The notes under the pieces are model-generated. The model was given only the letters and a program-made list of their open reading frames with translations. It searched no databases and was not told where the DNA came from. A stretch of 64,000 bases of DNA, from NCBI RefSeq assembly GCF_900115265.1, contig NZ_FOVU01000008.1, positions 1 to 64,000 of the forward strand. The letters are read 5' to 3'. The number at the start of each line of letters is the position of its first letter. The first letter of the stretch is position 1. Positions 18,036 to 26,401 of the stretch are shown one piece after another. The DNA is from Bradyrhizobium sp. Ghvi (GTDB taxonomy: Bacteria; Pseudomonadota; Alphaproteobacteria; Rhizobiales; Xanthobacteraceae). The position numbers were made by a program, and so were the translations under genes.

Positions 18036-18880
18036 GCAGCATCACCACGCGCGACGTGCCACGCGGCTTCTCGGCCTCCGAGTACATGACCTGCCTCACC
18101 GGCATCGTCTGGCGCGAGGGCCTGCGCTTTCTGCATCAGCGCGAGCGCTTTGTCTCGGCGCTGGTGCGGCCGTTGGTGTGGCTGTTCATCTTCGCCGCCG
18201 GTTTCCGCCAGGTGCTCGGCATCTCGATCATTCCGCCATACGAGACCTACATTCTCTACGAGGTCTTCATCGCGCCCGGGCTGATGGCGATGATCCAGCT
18301 TTTCAACGGCATGCAATCCTCGCTCTCGATGGTTTACGACCGCGAGATGGGCAATATGCGCACGCTGCTGGTGAGCCCGCTGCCGCGCGGCTTCCTGCTG
18401 TTCTGCAAGCTGCTCGCAGGCACCGCCGTGTCGCTGCTCCAGGTCTATGCGTTCCTCATCATCGCCTGGTTCTGGGACATCACCCCGCCCCCGATCGGTT
18501 ACCTCACCGTACTGCCGGCACTGATACTTTCCGGGTTGATGCTGGGCTCACTCGGAATGCTGATCTCCTCCGGCATCAAGCAGCTGGAGAATTTTGCCGG
18601 CGTGATGAACTTCGTGATCTTCCCGATGTTCTTTGCCTCCTCGGCCCTCTACCCGCTCTGGCGCGTGCAGGAGGGCAGTCCCTATCTTTACTATGTCTGC
18701 CAGGCCAATCCGTTCACTCATGCCGTCGAGCTGATACGCTTCGCGCTGTATGGACAGATCAACTGGATCTCGCTGGCGGTGGTCGGAGTTTGCACAATCG
18801 TCTTCATGATCGCCGCGATCTATGCCTATGATCCGTCGCGCGGGTTGGCAAGGCGCGAGCCTGCGGGAGGCGAAGGATGA
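18032..18880 (+). CDS. ABC-2 type permease, PQQ/lanthanide cluster (LutF-like)
   Basis: A 282-residue ABC-2 membrane protein with six predicted transmembrane segments, including PLVWLFIFAAGFRQVLGISI, LLFCKLLAGTAVSLLQVYAF and LSLAVVGVCTIVFMIAAIYA-like stretches; the central MVYDREMGNMRTLLVSPLPR is typical of ABC-2 permeases. It starts inside the stop codon of the ATPase gene (ATGA) and ends overlapping the next gene. ABC-2 permeases are usually exporters, which is notable for a system proposed to import lanthanide; the real direction and substrate are unproven. Confidence 0.88.
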   Translation: MSSITTRDVPRGFSASEYMTCLTGIVWREGLRFLHQRERFVSALVRPLVWLFIFAAGFRQVLGISIIPPYETYILYEVFIAPGLMAMIQLFNGMQSSLSMVYDREMGNMRTLLVSPLPRGFLLFCKLLAGTAVSLLQVYAFLIIAWFWDITPPPIGYLTVLPALILSGLMLGSLGMLISSGIKQLENFAGVMNFVIFPMFFASSALYPLWRVQEGSPYLYYVCQANPFTHAVELIRFALYGQINWISLAVVGVCTIVFMIAAIYAYDPSRGLARREPAGGEG

Positions 18881-19488
18881 TGGTTCGGACACTTGCCATC
18901 GCGGCGTTTGCGTTCGTGGTCGCAGGCTCGGCCGCACGCGCAGCCGATCCGCGCTATCCCAATTGGCCCTGCGCGCAGGCCAAAGTGCCGGAAATCTCGC
19001 TCGCCGCCGTCTGGGCAGGTCCCCCGCTCGACGATGCCGAGACCAAATGGAAGGATGACAGCAAGGTCAGCGCACTGGTCTCGAAGCTCGCGGCGCGCAA
19101 GACGCCGCTGGACGAGGCCGAGAAGTCGGTGAAGCAATTCCTGGCAGCCTCAGCCGACAAGACCGCCAACGCAAAACTGCTGTTTGCCGGGCTGTTCGAT
19201 ACCCTCAACGCCCAGCGCGCCCAAGTCATGAGCGGGCTTGAACGCGTCAGCCGAAAGCAACGCGAGGCCGCCGACAAGATCCGCGAGGACACGATCCAGC
19301 TCCAGACGCTCCAGGACGCAGCGCCGCGCGACGACGCCAAGGTCGACGCGATGAGCAACCAGCTGATCTGGGAGACCCGCATCTTCGAGGACCGCCGCAA
19401 GGTGGTGCGCTTCGTCTGCGAGGTTCCGACCACGATCGACCAGCGCCTGTTCGCGCTCGGCCGCGTCATCCAGCAGGAAATGGAATAG
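18877..19488 (+). CDS. Exported protein at the end of the lut-like operon (LutG-like)
   Basis: A 203-residue protein with a signal peptide (to about residue 22, ARAADPRYPNWPC) and a long helical mature region rich in Lys, Asp and Glu (residues 50-170), probably coiled-coil. A conserved pair of Cys sits in NWPCAQ near the N-terminus and FVCEVPTT near the end. Its start overlaps the permease stop (ATGATG), so it is the last coupled gene of the operon. Corresponding exported proteins occur at this place in Methylobacterium lut clusters; function unknown. Confidence 0.75.
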   Translation: MMVRTLAIAAFAFVVAGSAARAADPRYPNWPCAQAKVPEISLAAVWAGPPLDDAETKWKDDSKVSALVSKLAARKTPLDEAEKSVKQFLAASADKTANAKLLFAGLFDTLNAQRAQVMSGLERVSRKQREAADKIREDTIQLQTLQDAAPRDDAKVDAMSNQLIWETRIFEDRRKVVRFVCEVPTTIDQRLFALGRVIQQEME

Positions 19489-19624
19489 CGTCAGCCTCAC
19501 TGACGGCTTCCACGAAAGTTCCCTTCGATATCAACGCGATCCTTAATGTTGCCGCGCTGTCTGCCGGAACCAAATCGATCTAGGATGGCTTGTCGATGAG
19601 AATCTCCAACGCCGGGAGGCCTCG

Positions 19625-19927
19625 ATGGGAACAACAAAATTCATCCTTGCGGGCGCTGCAGCCATCACCATGCTCGCATCCAGCGCCTATGCTGACGATA
19701 TGACCGGAATGGTCACCAGCATTAACAGGCTCAACAACACCATCTCGATCCAGCAGATCCAAAAAGGCACGGTGGGCAGCGGCACCGGTGGAGCAGCCGG
19801 CGCGCTCCAGCAGTACAAGGCCAAGGATGCCGCGATGCTGGATGCCGTTCACGCCGGCGACAGGGTGACCTACTCTGCGACCGATACTGACGGCTCGAGC
19901 ACGCTGACGAAGTTGCAGAAGCAGTAG
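19625..19927 (+). CDS. Small exported protein, DUF1344/CusF-like
   Basis: A 100-residue protein with signal peptide (cleavage near SAYADDM) and a short mature domain MTGMVTSINRLNNTISIQ of the type seen in DUF1344/CusF-like periplasmic proteins, though the Met/His metal ligands of CusF are not evident. GGAGG precedes the ATG. It follows the lut-like operon by 136 bp on the same strand. A metal-handling role is possible but unproven. Confidence 0.6.
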   Translation: MGTTKFILAGAAAITMLASSAYADDMTGMVTSINRLNNTISIQQIQKGTVGSGTGGAAGALQQYKAKDAAMLDAVHAGDRVTYSATDTDGSSTLTKLQKQ

Positions 19928-19947
19928 GGCTTGCGCTTTCGACGAGG

Positions 19948-19978
19948 CGTCATGGCCGGGCTTGTCCCGGCCATGACG
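19948..19978. repeat. Perfect palindrome between convergent genes, probable bidirectional terminator
   Basis: The half-site CGTCATGGCCGGG, loop CTTGT and the exact complement CCCGGCCATGACG give a 13 bp stem with a 5 base loop. It lies 20 bp after one stop and 10 bp from the other, so it can terminate both genes. It is a single unit of the repeat family seen at 2385 and 23356. Confidence 0.85.
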
Positions 19979-19987
19979 ATTCTACAT

Positions 19988-20545
19988 TCACTGCTCGGGC
20001 CGCGGCTCCGGCTGCGCGTCCTCGGTGGGCAGTTTCGCGCGCTCCCAGCCGTCGGTCCCATCAGGATACCAGGCGACGTTGGAATAGCCGTAAGCCAATG
20101 CGCGCTTGGCCGCGTTCCAGGACATCCAGCAATCGGCAAGGCAATAGATCACGAGCAGCGCGGCCTTGTCGCCGTGCGAGGCGCGCGCGAGGCCGCGCTG
20201 GAGATAATCGTCCATGGCGGGCGGCAACGCGCCGTAGCCAGTATCCGGCAGCCAGATGCTGCCAGGAATATTTCTCCGCGGCATATCGCGCCAGACCGTT
20301 CCGGCCGGCAGGTTCTTCGGCTTCGGCGCACGCGGCAGTACGTCGATGAAGGCACCGCTGTTCGCGCGCCAGATCGTCTCGGCATCCGCCGTCGTCAGCA
20401 CCCGCGCGCCTTCCAGCGTCGCCGGGACGGGCCCGCGGTAATTGTCGGTACGATAGCCTTCCGGCTCGAATGGTTCCTGCTGCTGCGCCAAAGCGGGCAC
20501 CGTCAGAGCGGCGACGACGAGCGCAGCGGCAAGATGCCGTCTCAT
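19988..20545 (-). CDS. PQQ-dependent catabolism-associated CXXCW-motif protein
   Basis: A 185-residue exported protein with signal peptide (MRRHLAAALVVAALTVPALA) and a rhodanese-like mature domain. The key motif is Cys135, Cys139 and Trp140 in YCLADCWMSWNAA, followed by GYSNVAWYPDGTDGW. The family is found only with PQQ dehydrogenase clusters. Rhodanese-type folds handle sulfur or disulfide chemistry, so a role in quinoprotein disulfide or relay chemistry is a fair inference. The ATG overlaps the stop of the XoxJ-like gene by ATGA. A much longer in-frame upstream start is out of frame with that gene and not used. Confidence 0.85.
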   Translation of the reverse strand: MRRHLAAALVVAALTVPALAQQQEPFEPEGYRTDNYRGPVPATLEGARVLTTADAETIWRANSGAFIDVLPRAPKPKNLPAGTVWRDMPRRNIPGSIWLPDTGYGALPPAMDDYLQRGLARASHGDKAALLVIYCLADCWMSWNAAKRALAYGYSNVAWYPDGTDGWERAKLPTEDAQPEPRPEQ

Positions 20546-21420
20546 GGCGATGTCTTGGCCGTCTCCGCACCGAGCGGCCGGTCGTTTTCGTCCAGCAGCG
20601 GCACGCCGAAATCGAGCAGGATCTTGTTGATCTCGCCCTGGTTCTCCTGGATCAGCTTGTTGAGCTGCCGCTTCCAGTTCTGGTCGGCGGCGCGCACACC
20701 CATGCCGATGCGATAGACCAGTTTGGGACCGGTGGTTTCCTTCACCAGCGGCGTGACGTGCAGCGAGCCGGCCTTCTTGGCGTAGTACCCCGCCATCGGC
20801 CCCCACAGCACCCCAGCGTCGATCTTGCCCGCGGTGAGATCGTCGATCATTGCCTGCGCCGAATTGTCGTAGCGCGTATCGATCATCAGTGGATAGGGCT
20901 TGGCATCGCTCATCAACCCGGCCATCGCCATGTTGGTTGCCGGCGGCGTTCCGGCGATGATGCCGACATGCTTGCCCTTCAGCCTGGGATCTTCGAGCGT
21001 GTCGACATCCTCGAGCCCGCTGCCGGCCTTGGCGACTAGCGCATAGGTCGTGCGGTAATAGGGATTGGTGCCCTGCACGATGTCGTCGCCCTGCGGGAAG
21101 CCCATGATGACGTCGCAGCGATGCGCGCCTAGCGTCATGCGCACGAAGCCGGTGGCCTGCGGGAAGAAGACGTAGTCGAGCTTCTTCTGGAGCTTGTCCG
21201 CAAACAGTTCGGCGATCTTATTCTCGATCCCCTCGCCCTTCTCGTTGGAGAACGGCATGTTGCGCGGATCTGCGCAGACCCGCAGCACCTTCGGATCGAC
21301 CAGCTCGAACGAGAGATCACCACCATCCGTCGTCTGCGCGCGGGCGAGGTCGCCGATCGCACAGGACGCCGCCACCACACAAAGTGAAAACAACCAGCGA
21401 CGATGTCGTCCGGCCTCCAT
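20542..21420 (-). CDS. Quinoprotein dehydrogenase-associated ABC-type substrate-binding protein (XoxJ-like, copy 1)
   Basis: A 292-residue periplasmic protein with signal peptide (LFSLCVVAASCAIGDLARAQ) and a family 3 solute-binding fold; the opening LRVCADPRNMPFSNEKGEGI is diagnostic of the quinoprotein-associated (XoxJ/MxaJ) group. AGGAGG lies 7 bases before the ATG at 21420. XoxJ proteins are thought to activate or load the dehydrogenase rather than feed a transporter. It is followed by the CXXCW gene with a 4 bp overlap and is divergent from the zinc metallohydrolase gene. A second paralogue lies at 35848-36771. Confidence 0.88.
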   Translation of the reverse strand: MEAGRHRRWLFSLCVVAASCAIGDLARAQTTDGGDLSFELVDPKVLRVCADPRNMPFSNEKGEGIENKIAELFADKLQKKLDYVFFPQATGFVRMTLGAHRCDVIMGFPQGDDIVQGTNPYYRTTYALVAKAGSGLEDVDTLEDPRLKGKHVGIIAGTPPATNMAMAGLMSDAKPYPLMIDTRYDNSAQAMIDDLTAGKIDAGVLWGPMAGYYAKKAGSLHVTPLVKETTGPKLVYRIGMGVRAADQNWKRQLNKLIQENQGEINKILLDFGVPLLDENDRPLGAETAKTSP

Positions 21421-21547
21421 CGCGCTTCCTCCTCGCTTCATTCGAATGCTATCCATGCACCGCATGGACGCATCATGTCTCGCCAAGCTTTGCGTTGGCT
21501 TTTCGTATTGCAGTGCAATGCAGTGAACCCTGAACTGAGGCGAAAAA

Positions 21548-22474
21548 GTGTCTCATCTCGCGTCAAAGATCGCAGCCCTTGCCCTGCTGGCAGCAGCGAC
21601 GCTAGCACGCGCCGCGGCGATCGAATTGCCTGTGAGCGAAGTCGCACCGGGAATCTTCGTGCACTCCGGGACTATCGCCCTGATGACGCGGCAGAACGAG
21701 GGCGACATTGCCAATGTCGGCTTCATCGTCGGCGCCGATGCGGTGGCCGTGATCGATACCGGGGGCAGCCTTCGGGAAGGCGAGGAACTGCTGGCAGCGG
21801 TGCGCGCCCGCACCAGCAAACCGATCCGTTACGTCATCAACACCCATGGGCATCCCGACCATGTCTTCGGCAATGCGGCCTTCGTCGCAGACGGAACCAG
21901 CTTCGTTGGCCACAGCAGACTACCGCAGGCCCTGGCGACGCGGGGCCCCTACTATCTCGATAATTTCCGGCGCATCATGGGCGCCGAATTGATCGATCCC
22001 GTGAAGATCGTTGCTCCCACCGTGCTCGTGAAGAACACAATGATGCTCGATCTCGGATCGCGCCAGCTGGTGTTGCGGGCCTGGCCGGCCGCGCACAGCG
22101 ACAGCGACCTGACGGTATTCGACGCGACCACGAAGACATTGTTCGCCGGCGATCTGGTCTTTCTGCGCCATATTCCAGTCATGGACGGCAGCATTCGCGG
22201 CTGGCTTGCCTTGCTTGAGGAGTTAGAGACCGTTCCGGCGGTCCGCGTCGTCCCCGGTCACGGCCCTGTGAGCGACTGGCCTGCCGCTTTGGCTGATGAG
22301 CGGCGTTATCTCTCGACGCTGCTGTCGGATGTCCGTGCCTCGAACAAGAAGGGCGAGCCGATCCGAGCCGCAGCCGAGAAGGCGGCGGAAACGGAACGGT
22401 CGCATTGGGAACTGTTCGACGACTACAACGCCCGCAACGCAACCGCAGCATTCTCTGAAATTGAATGGGAGTAG
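21548..22474 (+). CDS. Quinoprotein relay system zinc metallohydrolase
   Basis: A 308-residue metallo-beta-lactamase-fold protein with a signal peptide (LALLAAATLARAAA) and the zinc motif THGHPDH (His100, His102, Asp104, His105); later ligands are in AHSDSDL and PGHGPV. It belongs to the metallohydrolases that co-occur with PQQ dehydrogenases and a SoxYZ-like carrier, which is the next gene here. What it hydrolyses is not established; it may act on a thiol-bound intermediate on the carrier. The 127 bp gap to the XoxJ-like gene is a shared divergent promoter region. Confidence 0.85.
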   Translation: MSHLASKIAALALLAAATLARAAAIELPVSEVAPGIFVHSGTIALMTRQNEGDIANVGFIVGADAVAVIDTGGSLREGEELLAAVRARTSKPIRYVINTHGHPDHVFGNAAFVADGTSFVGHSRLPQALATRGPYYLDNFRRIMGAELIDPVKIVAPTVLVKNTMMLDLGSRQLVLRAWPAAHSDSDLTVFDATTKTLFAGDLVFLRHIPVMDGSIRGWLALLEELETVPAVRVVPGHGPVSDWPAALADERRYLSTLLSDVRASNKKGEPIRAAAEKAAETERSHWELFDDYNARNATAAFSEIEWE

Positions 22475-22526
22475 CGGGCGCGCTACCTTGGTTAGATAAC
22501 TGCGTCGCCCGCACAGGACGTTGACC

Positions 22527-23345
22527 ATGACGGGATCCACACGCCGCCTGCCCCTGATCGCCGCATTGCTCGGCATTGCCTTCGCGCTGCCGGCCGGCGC
22601 CGAAGAGGCCTACGATCCCTGGCCGGGTCTGATGCAGGACATCTTCAACAACCGTCCAATGAACGACGGCAACGGCGTCATCGCCATCGAGATGCCCTAT
22701 CGCGCCGAGGATGCCGCCATCGTGCCGGTCACACTGCGCAGCAAGCTGTCGCCGGCAGATAGCCGCCGCATCCGATCGATCACGCTGGTGATCGATCGGA
22801 ATCCGGCGCCGATGGCGGCGAAATTCGAGCTTGGTGCGGATGCCAACGTTACCGAGATTTCCACGCGCGTGCGCGTCAACAATTACACCGATGTCCATGC
22901 GGTCGCCGAGCTCAGCGACGGCCAGCTCTACGTCTCCAAGACCTACGTGAAGGCATCAGGCGGCTGCTCGGCACCGGCGGGGAAGAACGCTGAGGAAGCC
23001 AAGAACCACCTTGGCCAGATGCGCTACCGGCAATTCGCGCGTGAGGACGCGCCGGCAAGCCGCATCCGCGAAGCGCAGATCATGATCGGTCATCCCAACA
23101 ATTCCGGCCTGCAGATGGATCAGGTCACGCAGCTCTATATTCCCGCCTTCTTCATCAACCAGCTGAAGCTGACGCAGGACGACAGCCCTGTGCTGTCGAT
23201 GGAAGGCGGCATCTCGATCTCGGAAGACCCGAATCTGCGCTTCACCTACGTTTCCAATGGCGCCAAGCGCTTCCGCGCGGAAGCCACGGACACGGCGGGG
23301 CACGTGTTCCGCCATGAGTGGGACGTGGAGAAGTCGGGGACATAG
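22527..23345 (+). CDS. Quinoprotein dehydrogenase-associated SoxYZ-like carrier
   Basis: A 272-residue exported protein: signal peptide (LPLIAALLGIAFALPAGAEE), a SoxY-like domain (about 30-150) that ends in a Gly-Gly-Cys-Ser motif (KASGGCSAP), the swinging-arm pattern of SoxY, and then a SoxZ-like domain (residues about 160-272; FFINQLKLTQDDSPVLSMEGGISISEDP). Thus SoxY and SoxZ are fused. In Sox systems the Cys carries sulfur intermediates; here the carrier accompanies quinoproteins and a zinc hydrolase, and its cargo is unknown. It is the second gene of that pair. Confidence 0.88.
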   Translation: MTGSTRRLPLIAALLGIAFALPAGAEEAYDPWPGLMQDIFNNRPMNDGNGVIAIEMPYRAEDAAIVPVTLRSKLSPADSRRIRSITLVIDRNPAPMAAKFELGADANVTEISTRVRVNNYTDVHAVAELSDGQLYVSKTYVKASGGCSAPAGKNAEEAKNHLGQMRYRQFAREDAPASRIREAQIMIGHPNNSGLQMDQVTQLYIPAFFINQLKLTQDDSPVLSMEGGISISEDPNLRFTYVSNGAKRFRAEATDTAGHVFRHEWDVEKSGT

Positions 23346-23355
23346 ATCTCTCCAC

Positions 23356-23442
23356 CGTCATGGCCGGGCTTGTCCCGGCCATCCACGAACTTCTCGCCTG
23401 TCTCCAAGAACGTGGATGCCCGGGACAAGCCCGGGCATGACG
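23356..23442. repeat. Dispersed palindromic repeat between convergent genes
   Basis: The halves CGTCATGGCCGGGCTTGTCC and GGACAAGCCCGGGCATGACG are joined through CATCCACGA and AACGTGGATG, giving a long double hairpin. It fills the gap between the SoxYZ-like gene and the convergent small exported protein gene. It is the cleanest example of the repeat also seen at 2385-2509. Confidence 0.9.
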
Positions 23443-23463
23443 AAAACGGTTGGCACCGCTTGA

Positions 23464-23823
23464 TTAGAAACACCTCACCTCGGCCTCAGCCTGCGCCCGC
23501 CTGAGATCATTCACGGCTGCATTGGCCTGCTCCGAGGTCCTGAACTGGGTGCCGAGATTGCCGCGGACCTGGGCCATGCTGAGCGCGGTCTCGGCAGTGA
23601 CATATCTTTCATAGGGCACGATCGAGGCGACCACATCGATCGAGCAGGAGCATTGTTCGATCGCCTGCCGCGTCTCGCCATTGGCTTTCATGCAGCCATA
23701 GACATATTCCGCGCGCGCTGATGTCGGATAGTCATTGGCCTCCTCGGCCCGCGCCGCTGTCACCGCCGCCGCGAGCACGACCACGGCGGCGACAATCGGT
23801 CGTACCTGTCCCGCAATACCCAT
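23464..23823 (-). CDS. Small exported cysteine-containing protein
   Basis: A 119-residue protein with a signal peptide (MGIAGQVRPIVAAVVVLAAAVTAARAEE). The mature part has four Cys, in YGCMKANGE, EQCSCSIDVV and the last residues EVRCF, which suggests two disulfides in a small periplasmic helical protein. It lies beside the quinoprotein relay genes but on the opposite strand. I do not recognise a named family; function unknown. Confidence 0.65.
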   Translation of the reverse strand: MGIAGQVRPIVAAVVVLAAAVTAARAEEANDYPTSARAEYVYGCMKANGETRQAIEQCSCSIDVVASIVPYERYVTAETALSMAQVRGNLGTQFRTSEQANAAVNDLRRAQAEAEVRCF

Positions 23824-23909
23824 GAGCGTCCTCCCGCTGGTTGCGATGGAAGCTATGCTATGCGTATTGTCCTGAAAAGCACTCTGTCAGAGGAAATGGC
23901 TCACAAGTG

Positions 23910-24884
23910 ATGAGAGTTTTGGCACGGATATTGGCGATCGTGACGGCGCTGGCGCTGGGTACGCCGGCCCATGCTGCGGACACCATCCGCCTGACCGTGC
24001 AGAAGACCGGAACGTTCTCCTGGGAGTTGGCGACCATCCGCGAGGCCGGGCTCGACAAGGAGGCCAATCTGTCGCTCGAGGTCACCGAGCTTGCGAGCCC
24101 CGAGGCCGGCAAGATCGCGCTCCGCGCCGGCAATGCCGACATCATGCTGTCGGACTGGCTGTGGGTGTCGCGCGAGCGCGCGCTCGGCGCCAGGCTGACA
24201 TTCTATCCCTATTCCAGCGCGCTCGGCGCCGTGATGGTGCCGGCAGCCTCGCCGATCAAGACGCTCGCTGATCTGAAGGGCCGCAAGCTTGCCGTCGGCG
24301 GCGGCCCGATCGACAAGAGCTGGCTGCTGCTGCAAGCGCGGATGAAACAGGATGGCATCGACCTCAAGTCGGATGCGACCATCGTCTATGGCGCCCCGCC
24401 TCTGATCGCGGCCAAGGCGCTCGACGGCGAGATGGATGCAAGCCTCAACTTCTGGAATTTCTGTGCCCAGCTCGAGGCCAAGGGTTTTAGGCGCCTCGTG
24501 GGCATCGAGGAGATTTTGCCCAAGCTCGGCGCCAAGGGCGCGGTGTCAGCGGTCGGGTATGTCTTCGACGAGAGCTGGGCCGCGAGCCATCGCGACGCGG
24601 TGGCGCGCTTCATCGCCATGACGCGCAAGGCCAAACAACTGCTGGTCACTTCGGATGCGGCCTGGGAGAAGATCGCCGCGCTCACCGGCGCGACCGATCC
24701 GGCGATGCTGAAGACCTATCGCGACCGTTATCGCGATGGTATTCCGCGCCGGAGCATCAGCGACGAAGAGGCGGATGCACGCGTGCTCTACCGCGTGCTC
24801 GCCGAGATTGGCGGTCGCGACCTGGTCGGTCCGGCGGCCGAGCTCGATCCAGGCACCTTCTATCACGCCGTCTCCGGAGACTGA
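23910..24884 (+). CDS. NitT/TauT-type ABC transporter substrate-binding protein
   Basis: About 324 residues: signal peptide (MRVLARILAIVTALALGTPAHA), then an NMT1/ThiY-like binding fold (IRLTVQKTGTFSWELATIRE, RAGNADIMLSDWLWVSRERA, YGAPPLIAAKALDGEMDASL). The ATG at 23910 gives a proper signal peptide; an upstream in-frame start at 23841 does not. It forms an operon with a permease and ATPase. Families of this type import sulfonates, nitrate or pyrimidine precursors; within a quinoprotein cluster the ligand could be different and is unknown. Confidence 0.88.
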   Translation: MRVLARILAIVTALALGTPAHAADTIRLTVQKTGTFSWELATIREAGLDKEANLSLEVTELASPEAGKIALRAGNADIMLSDWLWVSRERALGARLTFYPYSSALGAVMVPAASPIKTLADLKGRKLAVGGGPIDKSWLLLQARMKQDGIDLKSDATIVYGAPPLIAAKALDGEMDASLNFWNFCAQLEAKGFRRLVGIEEILPKLGAKGAVSAVGYVFDESWAASHRDAVARFIAMTRKAKQLLVTSDAAWEKIAALTGATDPAMLKTYRDRYRDGIPRRSISDEEADARVLYRVLAEIGGRDLVGPAAELDPGTFYHAVSGD

Positions 24885-24885
24885 G

Positions 24886-25623
24886 GTGCTGCGCCTTCTC
24901 TCCTTCGCCCTGTTTCTCGCGATCTGGTGGATTGCCGCGCTGTTCGTCGGCGGCGCGAAGCTGCCCTCCCCGCCCGCGGTGCTCAACGTCACCATCGCTG
25001 AAGCCGCGAGCGGCGCACTGTTCCTGCATCTCGGCGCAACCCTGGCGCGCGTCGCGCTCGCTTTCGTGCTGGCGATGTCGCTCGGCAGCGCGATCGGTTA
25101 TTTGATGGGACGGGTGAAGCTTGCCGACCGGCTCGGCGATCCCTGGCTGATCCTGCTCCTCAACCTGCCGGCGCTGGTGGTGATCGTGCTCGCCTATATC
25201 TGGGCCGGACTTACCGAAGCCGCCGCCATCGCGGCGATCGCCATCAACAAGTTGCCGACGGCCGTCGTCACCTTGCGCGAGGGCACGCGCGCGCTCGACC
25301 GCTCGCTCGACGAGATGGCGAGCGTGTTCGCGATGCCGCGCTGGCGTGCGTTCCGCCATGTCGTGCTGCCGCAGCTTGCGCCCTATATCGCGGCCTCCGC
25401 CCGCTCCGGCCTGTCGCTGGTGTGGAAGATCGTGCTGGTTGCCGAGCTGCTGGGACGTCCGAATGGCGTCGGCTTCGAGATTGGCGTCGCCTTCCAGCTG
25501 TTCGACACGCCGCGCCTGCTCGCCTATTCCCTGACATTCGCCGCGGTCGTGCTCGTGATCGAGACGGCGCTGGTGCAGCCGTTCGAGGCCCGCGCAACGC
25601 GGTGGCGGCCCCGTGCGGCTTGA
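24886..25623 (+). CDS. ABC transporter permease, NitT/TauT type
   Basis: A 245-residue permease starting with GTG one base after the stop codon of the binding protein. It has about six membrane segments and the EAA-type loop DEMASVFAMPRWRAFRHVVLPQLAPYI. The longer in-frame ORF from 24736 overlaps the preceding gene and is not used. It forms the channel for the binding protein encoded before it and ends inside the ATPase gene, overlapping by 11 bp. Confidence 0.88.
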   Translation: MLRLLSFALFLAIWWIAALFVGGAKLPSPPAVLNVTIAEAASGALFLHLGATLARVALAFVLAMSLGSAIGYLMGRVKLADRLGDPWLILLLNLPALVVIVLAYIWAGLTEAAAIAAIAINKLPTAVVTLREGTRALDRSLDEMASVFAMPRWRAFRHVVLPQLAPYIAASARSGLSLVWKIVLVAELLGRPNGVGFEIGVAFQLFDTPRLLAYSLTFAAVVLVIETALVQPFEARATRWRPRAA

Positions 25624-26353
25624 GGTCGAGATCACAGGGAAGACCTACAGCAGCGCAGCGGGCGGCACGCACGAGGTGCTGGCGCCGGTCAAATTCGCTC
25701 TGCAGTCCGGCGAGGTCGGCGTGCTGATCGGCCCCTCCGGCTGCGGCAAGAGCACGATGCTGCGCATCATCCTCGGGCTTGATCGCGACTTCGACGGCCA
25801 TGTCGCGCGCCCACCGGGGGCGCGGATCGGCATGGTGTTCCAGGAGCCGCGGCTATTGCCGTGGCGCTCGGTCGAGCAGAATGTGCGCTTGGCGGCGCCC
25901 GACGTCACCGAAGCGAAGCTGTCGGAGCTGTTCAAAATCCTGGAGCTGGAAGCGCATCGCAGCCATTTTCCCGGTGAGTTGTCGCTGGGCCTCGCCCGCC
26001 GCGTCGCGCTCGCCCGCGCTTTTGCGGTCGAGCCGGACCTGCTCGTGCTGGACGAGCCCCTGGCCTCGCTCGACGATGCACTTGCCGGCCGCCTGCGCGA
26101 CGAGATCGCGACGCTGGTGGCGAGTCGTCCCGTGATGACGCTGCTCGTCACCCACAGCCTGGACGATGCCATCCGTCTCGGCGACCGCCTGTTCTTCCTG
26201 TCGCCGCGCCCCGCCCGCATCGTGCAGGAGGTGCCGATTGCCGTTCCGCGCGACGCGCGCGGCGAAGCCGAGATTGCGGCGATCAGGGCCGGGCTTGCGC
26301 TGCGTATCCAAGCGGAACAATGCGACGACCGCGCCGGGCGGGATGTCTTATAG
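25613..26353 (+). CDS. ABC transporter ATP-binding protein with atypical signature motif
   Basis: A 246-residue ATPase with GTG start. Walker A is GPSGCGKST, the Q-loop is VFQEPRLLPW and Walker B is LLVLDEPLASLD. The C-loop reads ELSLGLARRVALARA instead of the usual LSGGxxQR, so the second Gly and the Gln are altered while the Ser and a Gly stay. Its frame overlaps the permease by 11 bp, indicating coupling. It is the energy subunit of the NitT/TauT-type transporter above. Confidence 0.87.
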   Translation: MRLEVEITGKTYSSAAGGTHEVLAPVKFALQSGEVGVLIGPSGCGKSTMLRIILGLDRDFDGHVARPPGARIGMVFQEPRLLPWRSVEQNVRLAAPDVTEAKLSELFKILELEAHRSHFPGELSLGLARRVALARAFAVEPDLLVLDEPLASLDDALAGRLRDEIATLVASRPVMTLLVTHSLDDAIRLGDRLFFLSPRPARIVQEVPIAVPRDARGEAEIAAIRAGLALRIQAEQCDDRAGRDVL

Positions 26354-26401
26354 GCAATCGAGCGAGGCGCGTGCTAGATTGGATCGCAGCGGAGTCTGCT
26401 G

